64,000 nucleotides of DNA. It comes from Mycosphaerella arachidis. Taxonomy: Eukaryota > Ascomycota > Dothideomycetes > Mycosphaerellales > Mycosphaerellaceae. The notes under the pieces are model-generated. The model searched no databases. It was not told the DNA's origin and saw nothing but the letters and a program-made list of their open reading frames with translations. The translations under genes and the position numbers were made by a program. The stretch is from contig LIHB01000035.1 of NCBI GenBank assembly GCA_001297265.1, positions 113,812 to 177,811 of the forward strand. The letters run 5' to 3'. Positions 11,714 through 21,711 of the stretch are shown here, piece by piece (position 1 is the first letter of the stretch; each line of letters starts with the position of its first letter).

Positions 11714-14700
11714 CTATTGTCCACCGTAGTTAGCACTCCAGCCGCCACGCGATTGCCCATAATTTCCATAGGTCTGGTTAAACCCTCCATAGCCACCATA
11801 AGCGCTCTGTTGGCCTCCATAACCGCTCTGCTGACCAGCACCTTGGTTGCCTTGGTGGGATCCCAGACCGCCGAGACCGCCATATTGGCTGGTTTGGTTC
11901 TGGAAGCCTGGATAGCCGCCGTAGCCAGAGTGTTGTCCCTGCGGTGGTGGTAAGCCAGACTGAGAAACGCCGGCAGCGCTGTTAGCGGCAGATCCCGGGC
12001 GTCCTGGTTGTCCCAACGCTGGCGATGGTCCACCCTTGGAATCGTTGAATGGCTTCAATGAATCCTCAGGCCCTGCAGTGGACATCTGCTGACCGTAACC
12101 TGGAGTGCCGAAGCCGGATGTTGAGCGCGCAAATGGGTCATTCATAGCGCCGAAGTTGCTGCTCTGCTGGTGAGCACCAGACTGAGTCGATGAACGTTGA
12201 TAGTCATCGAGTCCGCCGAGTCCAGAGCCCATGCCGCTAGTGCTGCGCATCGAGCTTTGCTGGTTCTGGGCAAGTGCATTGGCGTTTGCGGGCGACGATG
12301 AGTGCTGGTCGAACGACGACTGCGAGCCCATTGCGTAGCCGGCGTGTGGCTGACCGTACATGCCACCCTTATGACCTTGTCCTTGCGGGTAGCCACCATA
12401 TCCAGCCGGTTGGCTGTAGCCAAACTGGTTCTGGTACGCAGCCTGGTAAGGGCTGTTGTAGTAAGGGTGGCCATATGGAAAGCCAGCTGCATTGTAGCCA
12501 CCTTGGTGACCTTGCGCCTGGTGCATCATGTGCTGCGATTGCTGACCGCTTGGTGCTGCCTGCTGGTGGCTGCTCATGAGTGGGTTGGGGGTGTTGTTGC
12601 CGGAGACAGGAGCCTCAGCGAAGCGCGACTGTGTCTGCTGCGCCTGTGAGCCAAAGGCCGACTCGTTCGCACCAGCACCGAAACCGCTTGCGGATCGCTG
12701 AGGACCAAGTGCATCGTGCTGCGTTTGTGGCTGCGCTTGGCTAGGGTGACCACGAGTGTCCTGTTGGCCGTAGGAGCTGCCGTAGTATTGGTTGTAAGCG
12801 TTGCGAGTCTGATCACTGGTGTAGTACTGCGAGTACTCGCTCGGAGCAGAGGAGAGGCCGCCGAAGCCTGCCTGCGCTTGTTGTGCCTGTTGCTGAGGCT
12901 GGTGGTGCTGCGCAGCGTACTGGTCGTAGTGCGATTGCTGTGCCTGTTGGCTGAAGGAATCGTACGGCTTCTGCTGTGGAGTGCCTGATTCCTGCTGTTG
13001 CTGTGGCATGCCTGGCTGGCCATAACGACCATATTGGTTGTACGCTTGTGGAATCTGCTGTTCTTGTGGAAGGGGTTGCGCTAGTGCGGGATCCTGGATC
13101 TGCTGCTGATTCTGTGCTGAAGCTGGTGGGAGACCTGGCGCCTGCTTTGGTGTTGGCAACGCCTCTGACAGACCTGGCGCAGATTGTGGCGCTGCCGTCT
13201 CGCGTGGTGCAGGAGGCAAAGTAGTCTTTGGCTGCGCAGCGGGTGAGTGCTGAGGCGCATGGCGTGTCTCCGGCTCTTCTCGCTCCTCGTCAACATCTGG
13301 GCCTGGCTCGCCATTCAATCCCATGCTACCGAACTGTACTGCAGCTCTATCGACTGCGTTGTGTCCTGGCATCACGACCGCCTCTTGTTGCTCTTGTACC
13401 CTACGCTGGAAGCTGGCACTCCTGCCACCTGAACTGGCCAAGCGGTTTGCGCTGACGGCGAAGCCACCAAGTGGAGGACGTCCGATCGGAGCTTGTTGGT
13501 GCGGCATAGGCGTGAGGTTACGTGGATCGGCGGAGCCTGCTGTGCTCGCGACAGTCTGGGTGGCAGGTGGATGCGATTCATCGGGAAGGTGCTCAACGTT
13601 CTCCTCTGTCAATGGATCCTTTGAAGGTGTTAGCGTAAGATCTTCACCGTTCGATGTCACGGGGCGTTCTACAGGCTCGGCGATGGCAGCAGTGTCGACA
13701 GCAGCAGCAACTGGCATACTGGCATCGGGTGCGGCCTCTACGGACTCCTGGATGGTAGGTGGCAGTGGTTGTGGCTCCGACCCCGGCTGCTGGGCTGGAT
13801 CCTCCATAGCTACTATCTTCTCGAGAACTGCTTCGGCAGCGGCTGGTGGAGCTTCAATACCTGCGGCCACGACTGCAGCAGGTGCTGTCGCCTTGGTCAA
13901 AATCTGCTTTTGCGGGACCGGTGCGGGAGCTGGCTTCGGTGCAGCGAACATGCTGGCCCAGCTCTTCTTCACGCCGCTAGGTGGTGCTACGGTGCTTTTC
14001 GCGGCCTCAGGAGCTGCTGCTGGCGTAGGCGCTGGGGCTTCGGTTGTGGTTGCGCTACCCCAAGCGCCAGCATTAGCATCGGCGGTCTCCTTGGTAGTGT
14101 CTGCAGCTGGTGTGTTCCATGTGCGCTCTGCGGCCGTAGCATTGGCCTCAGTACCCCATGCGCTCGACTCAGTGGTGGGAACGGACTCGACGCCTGCTTC
14201 CTTGATCGTGCCATTTGTGGTCGCGTGACCGCCCCTAGCACCACGTAATCCACCTCTACCGCGATCCGCACCACGGATGCGACTGCCTCGAGTGCTGTCG
14301 AAGCCACCTCGTCCACGTCCTCCACGGGCAGCGAAGCCGACCTTATCGGCAGCACCGGCCGCTGATGGCTCGTCCTTGGCCTTGGAGCGGGCGCGGTCCT
14401 TGGGCTTCTTCACCTCAGCGAACTGTGAGGCAGAGCCCGTTGAGATCTTCTCGACAGCTGCGCCGAGGTCGCCGCCTGACTCTTCGAGCGCAAACACCAG
14501 GTCGGTATCGGTCCAGCCAGCGAACATGTCTTTGAGCATTGGGAGCTCTGTCGCGTACTTCTTTTTCATCTCGCCGATCTCGCCCTGCTCCTCGAGTGAT
14601 TCTTCTTCTTCGTGTGAGGTCGCATCGTTTGTGCCGTTGATCTTCCTGCCGCCGCGCGAGCCCCCGTGTCCACGGCTAAAGCCACCTCTGCCACCTCTCG

Positions 14701-14752
14701 TGGTACTTCTGCCCCGGGCGGGTGCAGGTGTTCTTGTGTCGACCTCCGACAT
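11714..14752 (-). CDS. DEF1: CUE-domain RNA polymerase II degradation factor Def1
   Basis: Intronless frame of 1,012 codons. Seen: N-terminal RGG-type stretch (about residues 12-36), an acidic linker, a CUE domain at about 65-106 (LPMLKDMFAGWTDTDLVFAL, then ESGGDLGAAVEKI), a second Arg/Gly-rich segment, a long Ala/Pro/Thr region, and a Gln/Gly/Tyr-rich low-complexity C-terminal half ending in repeated GGYGG and YG motifs. Known: Def1 binds ubiquitin and elongin through its CUE domain to promote ubiquitylation and degradation of stalled RNA polymerase II; the Q-rich part keeps it cytoplasmic until the proteasome trims it. Length and domain order fit filamentous-fungal Def1, which is longer than the yeast protein. 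The start ATG lies just 3' of a C-rich leader (see the G4 entry). It is divergent from the gene at 15372. Confidence 0.9.
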   Translation of the reverse strand: MSEVDTRTPAPARGRSTTRGGRGGFSRGHGGSRGGRKINGTNDATSHEEEESLEEQGEIGEMKKKYATELPMLKDMFAGWTDTDLVFALEESGGDLGAAVEKISTGSASQFAEVKKPKDRARSKAKDEPSAAGAADKVGFAARGGRGRGGFDSTRGSRIRGADRGRGGLRGARGGHATTNGTIKEAGVESVPTTESSAWGTEANATAAERTWNTPAADTTKETADANAGAWGSATTTEAPAPTPAAAPEAAKSTVAPPSGVKKSWASMFAAPKPAPAPVPQKQILTKATAPAAVVAAGIEAPPAAAEAVLEKIVAMEDPAQQPGSEPQPLPPTIQESVEAAPDASMPVAAAVDTAAIAEPVERPVTSNGEDLTLTPSKDPLTEENVEHLPDESHPPATQTVASTAGSADPRNLTPMPHQQAPIGRPPLGGFAVSANRLASSGGRSASFQRRVQEQQEAVVMPGHNAVDRAAVQFGSMGLNGEPGPDVDEEREEPETRHAPQHSPAAQPKTTLPPAPRETAAPQSAPGLSEALPTPKQAPGLPPASAQNQQQIQDPALAQPLPQEQQIPQAYNQYGRYGQPGMPQQQQESGTPQQKPYDSFSQQAQQSHYDQYAAQHHQPQQQAQQAQAGFGGLSSAPSEYSQYYTSDQTRNAYNQYYGSSYGQQDTRGHPSQAQPQTQHDALGPQRSASGFGAGANESAFGSQAQQTQSRFAEAPVSGNNTPNPLMSSHQQAAPSGQQSQHMMHQAQGHQGGYNAAGFPYGHPYYNSPYQAAYQNQFGYSQPAGYGGYPQGQGHKGGMYGQPHAGYAMGSQSSFDQHSSSPANANALAQNQQSSMRSTSGMGSGLGGLDDYQRSSTQSGAHQQSSNFGAMNDPFARSTSGFGTPGYGQQMSTAGPEDSLKPFNDSKGGPSPALGQPGRPGSAANSAAGVSQSGLPPPQGQHSGYGGYPGFQNQTSQYGGLGGLGSHQGNQGAGQQSGYGGQQSAYGGYGGFNQTYGNYGQSRGGWSANYGGQ

Positions 14753-15371
14753 TGTGATGTGATGGGTGTGGGTGTGGGTGTGGGGAGGTGGTGATGGTGG
14801 TGGTGTGGGGTTCCAGCGTGAGCAGAATCAGGTCGCGATGCAGTGATGGAGTCCCAGCCACGGAAGGTGGTAGCGGTGATGCGAAAGCTGCACGTCCAAG
14901 GGAGAGCGTCTCACCGTGTCGTGTCGGCGCGGCTGCTGCTGCTTGACAGCCTGTGCACCGAGACGGTGGGTGGTGCAAGTTGCGAGAAGGGAGGTCAATG
15001 TGCCAAGTGCAGACCTCGTGCGTGGGTGTGTCACAGCAAGCACGTCCGGCGCAGTTGGTCATGAAAGGGCGATTGTGCGTCTACAGTGGTGGAGGGTACA
15101 GCGAAGCTGCGTGTGAGGAAGAAGAAGCTCACAACCGACGCGATTGGGCAGCTTCAGACCCACCACATTCCTGTTCGAGCGTAGGGGTAGCGGAGGCGGG
15201 AGGGCCTGGTCTAGGAGACAGCGCCGCCTCCGAACTCTATCCTGCTCTCAACCTCATCACACACAGCCACATTACTTCCATCAACACATCTCCTCGGGCT
15301 GCACAACTGCGGTCATGTGATGCTGTCCTATGTAGGCACTCGGCAATGTTTGCTTCCTACACGTCCACAGA
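14753..15371. promoter_or_regulatory. Shared divergent promoter region, DEF1 and 15372 gene
   Basis: A 619-bp space between two head-to-head starts. The DEF1 side is purine-rich on the plus strand with GTGGGT-type repeats; the other side has CA/CT-rich leader sequence ending CACAGAATG. No specific factor site can be named. Confidence 0.5.
14764..14785 (+). promoter_or_regulatory. Four-run G-quadruplex motif in the DEF1 leader
   Basis: Seen: three GGG runs and one GGGG run separated by three TGT loops. This meets the G3+N1-7 rule exactly. It sits 12 bases upstream of the DEF1 ATG, on the non-coding strand, so the mRNA leader carries the complementary CCCACA repeats and the template strand could fold. 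Confidence 0.55.
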
Positions 15372-16772
15372 ATGAAGGGCACGAGCGTGGTGCAGGGCCT
15401 CAAGTCACTCGCGGCGAAGATACATCCCCAGCTGCCACTGAATGCCAGGGAATCGAACAAGCTACTCACTGCCTTGACAAGCTCATTTCGAAAGCACCTG
15501 GATGAAGCTCACCCGACTGCTGCGAGGCCGAGTTCTGAAGATGGTAACGACACGACTTCGAAGCACGGTGGCGTAATCAGATCCCAATCGCATGCCATTC
15601 ATTCTTCTGCTGCTTACGCGGACAGGCATCTGGCAACAGTATTGACAAACCCTCTGTTGGCAAAAGGCGGGCAGCGAGTCGACTATGCCTCGGCCAAGAG
15701 AGAGCTCATCGAAAATCCCGCCAAGGACCCCATCCAGCTGCTAGAGGAATATCACGAGAAAAATGCTGCCACGATTCGGATTGCTGAACTCTGCCTCCAG
15801 AAGTTCAAGGACGATCTCGCAAACATGAGCGCAGAGAATCGCAAGGCCTACATCGCCAAGTCCGAGCCGGGCCGGCGTGTGTTTCTATGGTTGCTGCAGG
15901 GCAAAGTCTACGATGTCGCTGACTACAATGACAACCTGCGATTTCAGTATCTCCTGATTTACTTTCTAGTTGAGGAGGGACGAGAGGAAAATGTCTGGGA
16001 CTGGATCCGCATTGACATGACCATTGCAAATGACCACCCGTGTACAAATCCGAGCGGATCGAAGCGTACGTTGCATGCCTACCGGTGGCGAGGACGGCTA
16101 CTGTGCGCGTTGTTGGAGATCAAACTTGGTTATGGTGCGAGCAACACGCAAGAAAATGTACCGGACGATCACTTGCACCAGGCGCTGGACGCTTTCTCCA
16201 AGGCTTGCGACCTGAGGCTCCTGGGCCGACAACGCCAAGATCATCTCAGATGGATTCCCTTTGGTGGTGCCGCGGCTGTACTGAAAAGGCAACTGACGTG
16301 CTTCCGTCGCCTCAGTATGGATGTCCAGCGGTACGAGACTTTCCAGAAAACACTAGTACTATCGATGGAGGGGGTCCCAGCTTTCTACATACTAGCCGAT
16401 AATGCCACCCTGGATTTGTCTCATCCACGCCATCCGTCTGCCGGCAGAGCTCTGCAGTTTTGGCAAGAGTTGCTGAGCGAGAGTCCGTCGGACTCAGCCC
16501 GTACATTCTTATCTCGTCTGAGAAACAGCCCGGGAAGCGCCGAGACACAACAATGGTTCCGAACCTTCACGACGACCGTACATGTGTTGCGGAATGAGGG
16601 TCGTCCCGAGGAGGCTTCGTGGCTCATCGAAAATGTCCTACCACTTTTCCCTGGACAATCGCCATACGTCCAGGCACAACTGGATGAGATACGTGAACAT
16701 GACAACCAAGACACAGCGCGCCAACGCGATGTTGAGAGTAATGTTCGAGTGCCATTCCCGACGTTCGCCTAG
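15372..16772 (+). CDS. Conserved hypothetical helical protein, possibly organellar
   Basis: Intronless frame of 466 codons from ATG. Seen: a basic, Ser/Ala-rich N-terminus with few acidic residues for the first 40 positions (VVQGLKSLAAKI, LLTALTSSFRKHL), compatible with a mitochondrial presequence. The rest is almost wholly alpha-helical in character, with aromatic-rich segments such as VWDWIRIDM and RWRGRLLCALLEIKLG, and a C-terminal TPR-like repeat (TTTVHVLRNEGRPEEASWLI). I do not recognise a named family. Inferred: an alpha-solenoid scaffold or organelle expression factor; the localisation is a guess from composition only. Confidence 0.7.
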   Translation: MKGTSVVQGLKSLAAKIHPQLPLNARESNKLLTALTSSFRKHLDEAHPTAARPSSEDGNDTTSKHGGVIRSQSHAIHSSAAYADRHLATVLTNPLLAKGGQRVDYASAKRELIENPAKDPIQLLEEYHEKNAATIRIAELCLQKFKDDLANMSAENRKAYIAKSEPGRRVFLWLLQGKVYDVADYNDNLRFQYLLIYFLVEEGREENVWDWIRIDMTIANDHPCTNPSGSKRTLHAYRWRGRLLCALLEIKLGYGASNTQENVPDDHLHQALDAFSKACDLRLLGRQRQDHLRWIPFGGAAAVLKRQLTCFRRLSMDVQRYETFQKTLVLSMEGVPAFYILADNATLDLSHPRHPSAGRALQFWQELLSESPSDSARTFLSRLRNSPGSAETQQWFRTFTTTVHVLRNEGRPEEASWLIENVLPLFPGQSPYVQAQLDEIREHDNQDTARQRDVESNVRVPFPTFA

Positions 16773-17048
16773 CCATTATATGAGGGAGCCACCTTAGAAG
16801 ATCTACATGTGTCCATAAAAACATTCGCCCTGTGTTGGCTTCTACTAGTGACAACCATCAACCAGCGTGCGGCGGAGCGTGCGACGGATCGTGAGTCATG
16901 ATGTTCATTGACAGTGACTATCGAAGTATGCTAATCCAGTAAATTAGACCTCCCCTCTAACTCCCTCTCGTCCAATGCGTTTGGAGCTCTTCTTTCGCAT
17001 TTAACGCCGAGACGCCCGCGTGACCAGCTTCCAGGAGTAGATAATCCT

Positions 17049-18005
17049 CTAAGCCTCTTCCGGCCAGACATCGTAGCCGAAGGTGTCCTTCATGTTGACA
17101 AACCGAGTGTGACGGCCCTTCGCGACTTCATTCACAGTCTCGAAGTCCTCATCACTGAGCTCAATACTCTTGAAGTTGCTCTCGATGCGCGAAGGTGTCG
17201 AGCTCTTTGGCAGCACAACATATCCGCGACGAATGCCCCACGCAATCAAAACTTGTGCGAGAGTGTTGCCGCCCTTTTCGGCAATCTGGTTCAAGACTGG
17301 GTTGGTGTTGACTTTCTCGCCAGTATTGGGGACTTGGTTTTGCGAGCCCAGTGGCGAGTATGCCTCTGGCATAATGTCGTTCTGAAAGCAGAATTGTACA
17401 AGCTCCTCGTTGGGAAGGAACGGGTGGATTTCAATCTGGTTGACCGCTGGCTTGACCTTGGCCCAACTGAGCATATCCTTGAGACCTGCAACAGTCCAGT
17501 TGGACACACCAATAGCTTTGGCCTTGCCGGACTCGTATATCTCCTCCATCGCTCTCCAGGTTGGCTGTGGGTTTTTGGTGAGCTCCTTTTTGATGATATA
17601 TTGGCCCTTCTCGTTCAGCTTTGGCGTGTACTTTTCGTCCTTCTCCGCGGCTATCGGCCAGTGTACCAGGAAGAGGTCGATATAGTCGGTCTTCAGCTTC
17701 TCGAGGGAATTCTGGAACGACCACTTCACCTCCTCAGGCTCATGCAAGTGCTGCCATACTTTTGTGCAGATGAAAATGTCGCTGCGCTTCAGGCCGCTCT
17801 CTTCCAGGAAATCTCGCACTGCGTCACCGACTTCGTCCTCATTCTGATAGAACCATGCGCAATCAAGGTGTCGGTATCCGGTCTTCAGTGCGTGTGTCAC
17901 GGCCTTGTATGTCTCTCCCTCGGCGCCCTCGTTGGCGAAAGTGCCAAATCCGACGGCTGGGATGGACACGCCGTTGTTCAATTTGAAACTCTTGCCGTTC
18001 GACAT
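17049..18005 (-). CDS. Aldo-keto reductase (NADPH-dependent carbonyl reductase)
   Basis: Intronless frame of 318 codons. Known reaction: NADPH-dependent reduction of aldehydes or ketones to alcohols by the AKR (beta/alpha)8 barrel in the cytosol. Seen: the catalytic tetrad Asp48 and Tyr53 (HLDCAWFYQNEDEVG), Lys82 (CTKVW) and His115 (LVHWP). The other signatures are GVSNWTVAGLKDML, VNQIEIHPFLPNEELVQFC, and LPKSSTPSRIESNF, which matches the cofactor 2'-phosphate loop. Length is typical (about 310-330). It resembles the yeast Gcy1/Ypr1 and fungal glycerol or xylose reductase groups, but the substrate cannot be fixed from sequence. Confidence 0.9.
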   Translation of the reverse strand: MSNGKSFKLNNGVSIPAVGFGTFANEGAEGETYKAVTHALKTGYRHLDCAWFYQNEDEVGDAVRDFLEESGLKRSDIFICTKVWQHLHEPEEVKWSFQNSLEKLKTDYIDLFLVHWPIAAEKDEKYTPKLNEKGQYIIKKELTKNPQPTWRAMEEIYESGKAKAIGVSNWTVAGLKDMLSWAKVKPAVNQIEIHPFLPNEELVQFCFQNDIMPEAYSPLGSQNQVPNTGEKVNTNPVLNQIAEKGGNTLAQVLIAWGIRRGYVVLPKSSTPSRIESNFKSIELSDEDFETVNEVAKGRHTRFVNMKDTFGYDVWPEEA

Positions 18006-19236
18006 CGTGCTCGGTATTCGGCTGAGGTGTCTGGATTGGTCGTCTCACGTGTGATGTATGATAGGAAAGTATGGAAGTTGCTCAGACATGCGCTTTACCA
18101 CAGCTCACTGATAATATCCAGCAGTTACGACTAACTTTTTTCTCGCCGTCCTCAACGACAAACACCTGATGCATCACTGCTTCCCCGCCGAACAACGAGC
18201 CGACGAACAAGACGTCATGCGCTCGTTCCCGTGCATCCCAGCTTCCGACGTTGGCCGCATGGTCAAACGGCGACGCATAGACATGTGGAACATATTTTGT
18301 GGAACACGCGAAGAAAATCTAGCGTTCAAATCCATAGTCAGTGACGGTGAAGTCGCTCTATCAAAAAAAAATTACATCATCCGAGGAGCCAGCGGATCCA
18401 CGCGAACCTTGTTCGGCGCCTTGTCGGTCGACTCAGTCGCTTAGCGTCTTAGCTGCTTACTGGTTGTTCTCGACGACATCCTGTAGATCCACTGCCCTGG
18501 ACAGATGGCCTTGCACGTGGAACCCGACAGAAGATGACGTTGATTGGCACAGATACCTGGACTGTACGTGTTGCGGCAAGTGAAGTGTGGCCAACAGAGT
18601 TTCGTGAATCTTGCTAGTGCAGATCGGACAAGTTTCGCTCGTGGGATGAGATGGCGAAAGTGTGTTCGCCATGTGTTGAAGTCTTTTCAAACCTCTTCTG
18701 GTCGACCGGTGTGACCGAGTAAAACAGCTTCGCAGGTCCGTCTTCGAACTGGTCTCCACTAGGAAGTCTTACTACATGGTCCTTGCAGGTGCTCGTATGG
18801 ACCCTGATATCTGCTCTATCTCGGGAACGAGAATAGATGCTGCAGACTGATGACATCGGTGTCCCACGAATGCCGCGAGATGATGGAGTCTTCCCTGGGA
18901 CAGCGTGATATCGCAGAATATCGTTGGGCAATGACGAAAGCAGCTTCGTTGCAGAGACTGCGGACAGCGAGGCTACCCGCGTGCATAAGCAAGTTGTCGG
19001 CTGGGATTGAGCACAGTCGCTCGATATAAACGAACCCTGGTGTCCCAGTGAAGCCTTTCCAGAAAGATAATCTCACTCCACTTCCACTTTCCCCTACAGT
19101 TGACGTTAACTTGACGTCTGTTGTCTATCGATTCTCAAACCCTTCAGACGACGAGTGGTTTTTTCTCATATCACACCTCAGCATCAGACATTAGCTATCC
19201 AATCGACATCACATACTGAATAGCACAACCGCGAAC
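18006..19236. other. Intergenic DNA, no gene recognised
   Basis: Contains the AKR promoter and the leader of the HAD gene. A 70-residue minus-strand frame starting with ATG at about 18669 (MANTLSPSHPTSETCPICTS, one CxxC) is the only mildly protein-like stretch and has no family match that I know. Confidence 0.45.
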
Positions 19237-20864
19237 ATGACTGGCTTCAACGAGCGCGACTTTGCTACCGACCCGGCATCATCCCAGGCGGCTGAGACTG
19301 GCGACCTGACCAAGACCAGGACAAACGAAAGCGAAGTTGGTGTTGGTGGTTATGGCCGTGGCCTCAGTGCAGAGCAGGGCAGAGCCAGCTATGGCGCAGT
19401 CGAGGTTCCAGCATCGCGTCCCAGCGTAGCCGATGCATCTCCGTAAATATTACCCAGCCTGTCCAGAGCACACCAAGCAGCTCAGGCGCGCTCCGCGATC
19501 ACTGCGGTTGCATTGCTGAAGCGGAAGTGCGTACTTCTTTGACCATCGCTGACATCCTTTCCAGGTACATGCACCAACTCTCTCTCTCACCTTCGCAGCG
19601 TGACCGACGCGGCTCCAGGAACTCCTTCGGTGCATCACTCCCCATCCCAAGATCGAAGCGCCAATCCCGCCTTTCATCCGTCCACCACGCAGATGGCCGA
19701 CCACAGCGCCCGGGCATGCCGCCCATCCAGCCAACCCGCGAGATCCTCGCCGCTCAGGTGCAAGATCTCTCCAGCGAGAAGGTCCGCGCAGCCAAGAACA
19801 TGGCCTTTGTCTTCGACATCGATGGTGTACTAGTACACGGGGACCGCCTCATCCCAGAGGGTCAACGAACACTCGAGATCCTTAATGGCGACAACGAGCT
19901 CGGAATCAAGATTCCACACATCTTCCTCACAAACGGCTCGGGTAAGCCAGAACAAGCGCGTGTCGAGCAGCTCTCCAAGATTCTCCATCAGCCCATCAGC
20001 ACCGACCAATTCATCCAATCCCACACCCCAATGAGTGCTCTAGCAGAATACTACAACACCGTCCTCGTGGTCGGCGGCGAAGGCTACCGCTGCCGCGAAG
20101 TCGCCGAGAAGTACGGCTTCAAAGACATCGTCGTCCCCAACGATATCGTCGCCTGGGACCCTACAATCGCTCCGTACCGCGTCTTCACCCCCGAAGAGCG
20201 CGCCACTTCCCGCCCCCGCGACTTCTCCAAGATCAACATCGAGGCCATCATGGTCTTCTCCGATTCCCGCGACTACGCAACCGACATGCAGATCATCATG
20301 GACCTCCTCCAATCCGAGAACGGCCGTCTCTGGAGCCGCGCCAAGGACCCCATCTCCCAGCGGATCCCTATCTACTTCTCCCAGGGTGACCTGCTCTGTC
20401 CGACTGAGCACCCATACCCCCGCATGTCCCAGGGTGCCTTCCGTATCGGCCTTGAGGCAATGTACAAGGCCCTCACCGGTGAGGACCTCGAGCGTGTCGT
20501 CTACGGAAAGCCCGAACTCGCGACGTACAAGTATGCCGATGAGGTGATTGCGAGCTGGATGGAGACGATCCATAACGAGGAGAAGCTGCCAGAGAATATT
20601 TATATGATTGGTGATAACCCGGCTTCGGATATCATTGGTGGTAACCAATATGGATGGAACACTTGTTTGGTTAGGACTGGTGTGTTCCAGGGTGGGGAGA
20701 ATGATGAGAACAACCCGGCCAACTTTGGTGTTTTCAGGAATGTGTTGGAGGCGATTCAGACTGCGATCAAGAAGGAGCTTGGGAAGGACTTCATCTTCAA
20801 GTGGGAGGACGCTAAGGTTAACCCTCTGCTTCAGGGCAAGGAAAGCTCGGGTGCTGTTGAGTGA
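19237..20864 (+). CDS. HAD-superfamily hydrolase, CECR5/YKR070W-like
   Basis: Preferred model: exon 1 19237-19442, intron 19443-19564 (GTAAAT...GCTGAC...TTCCAG, 122 nt), exon 2 19565-20864, 501 residues. The exons join in phase (CC|G). The alternative is a single exon from ATG 19569 (431 residues), leaving the first 69 codons as a separate small frame. Seen: HAD motif I FVFDIDGVLVHGD, motif II IFLTNGSGKP, Lys motif VVYGKPELATYKYA and motif IV MIGDNPASDIIGGN. A cap with VVVGGEGYRCREVAEKYGF and a C-terminal tail complete the TIGR01456-type build. Known: these are mitochondrial or cytosolic HAD proteins of uncertain substrate. The N-terminal extension is Ser/Thr/Gly-rich and gives no clear presequence in either model. 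Function beyond phosphohydrolase chemistry is not inferable. Confidence 0.85.
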
Positions 20865-21711
20865 ACGATGTCAGGTCGTTCTGGTGGTTAGCATTTCGTT
20901 GCAATGAGTGCTTGGGAGTTTTGTTGTTGTTTGGCAAGCGACGGCTTAAGATGAGTCAGGGCGCTGGACTTAGAGGAAGTGGCGTTTCATATTGTATGGC
21001 TCCGGATTATATGGATACAGAATCATTTTCTGGTGAACGAAGTCACGATCGTAGATTTAAAAATGAGATTGTTTGACGTTGAAGTGGATGTCCCTGAACC
21101 TTTTAGCAACACACAAGGTTATCCGCAAGTCGTGGCGATGCCTTGTACAAGTGCGTTGCTGACTGGACGATCCGCTCGCAAGTCGTTCAAACTCCAGCAC
21201 TCTTCACCAGCCACATGCTCATGTCGAAGTCCACCAAGATGACAACGACTCGCCAACATAATAGCTACTTGTGTTGTGCGCACACCTCGAAGTCACCTGT
21301 GCCGATTCGTTCGAGGCCACAGGAGTATTCGCCTCGGAATGCGGCTTGAGCTTCGATGGCGTGGGTTGGCGTGCGACGATCTCAACTACATGCGTCGAGT
21401 ACACGACTCTTGACTCTTGCACGGAAGCACGAGCATGCGGACCAGGAGGGGAGAAATAGCGTCGAACAATGCATGGCCCTTATGTAGGTGTACGACTCGT
21501 GGCGCTCCATCCTCATCTCCTCCGTTTGTCTGCATTCTTCCCAGTCTGCTGATGGTATAGAGAGCTTTCAATGCTGAGTTTCCGGCAGGGTTTCATGGTC
21601 TGCTGAAACGCCCAAGACCGTTGAGCACTCCCGGAGGATTTGGATCGTCGGACGCTGCATGGTAGCGATCGACGCGGTCGAGACTGTTGTCGGGATTGAA
21701 GAGCAGAGAAC
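20865..21711. other. Intergenic DNA, no gene recognised
   Basis: About 850 bp between two same-strand genes. The first part is the HAD 3' flank with T-rich stretches. No motif-bearing frame seen. Confidence 0.5.

Noticed and set aside
13323..14228. 301-codon plus-strand frame opposite DEF1
   Set aside because: Low-complexity Gly/Cys/Ala/Ser sequence mirrored from Ala/Pro/Gln-rich DEF1 codons; a composition shadow.
17109..18134. 341-codon plus-strand frame opposite the aldo-keto reductase
   Set aside because: Antisense to a complete catalytic AKR; no motif of its own.
18457..18669. Minus-strand 70-residue frame with one CxxC (CPICTS)
   Set aside because: A single CxxC is not a RING or zinc finger; no second half of the motif and no introns or leader.
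20040..20648. 202-codon minus-strand frame opposite the HAD gene, rich in Asp, Val and Gly
   Set aside because: Arises from C-rich third positions of the HAD gene; no motif.
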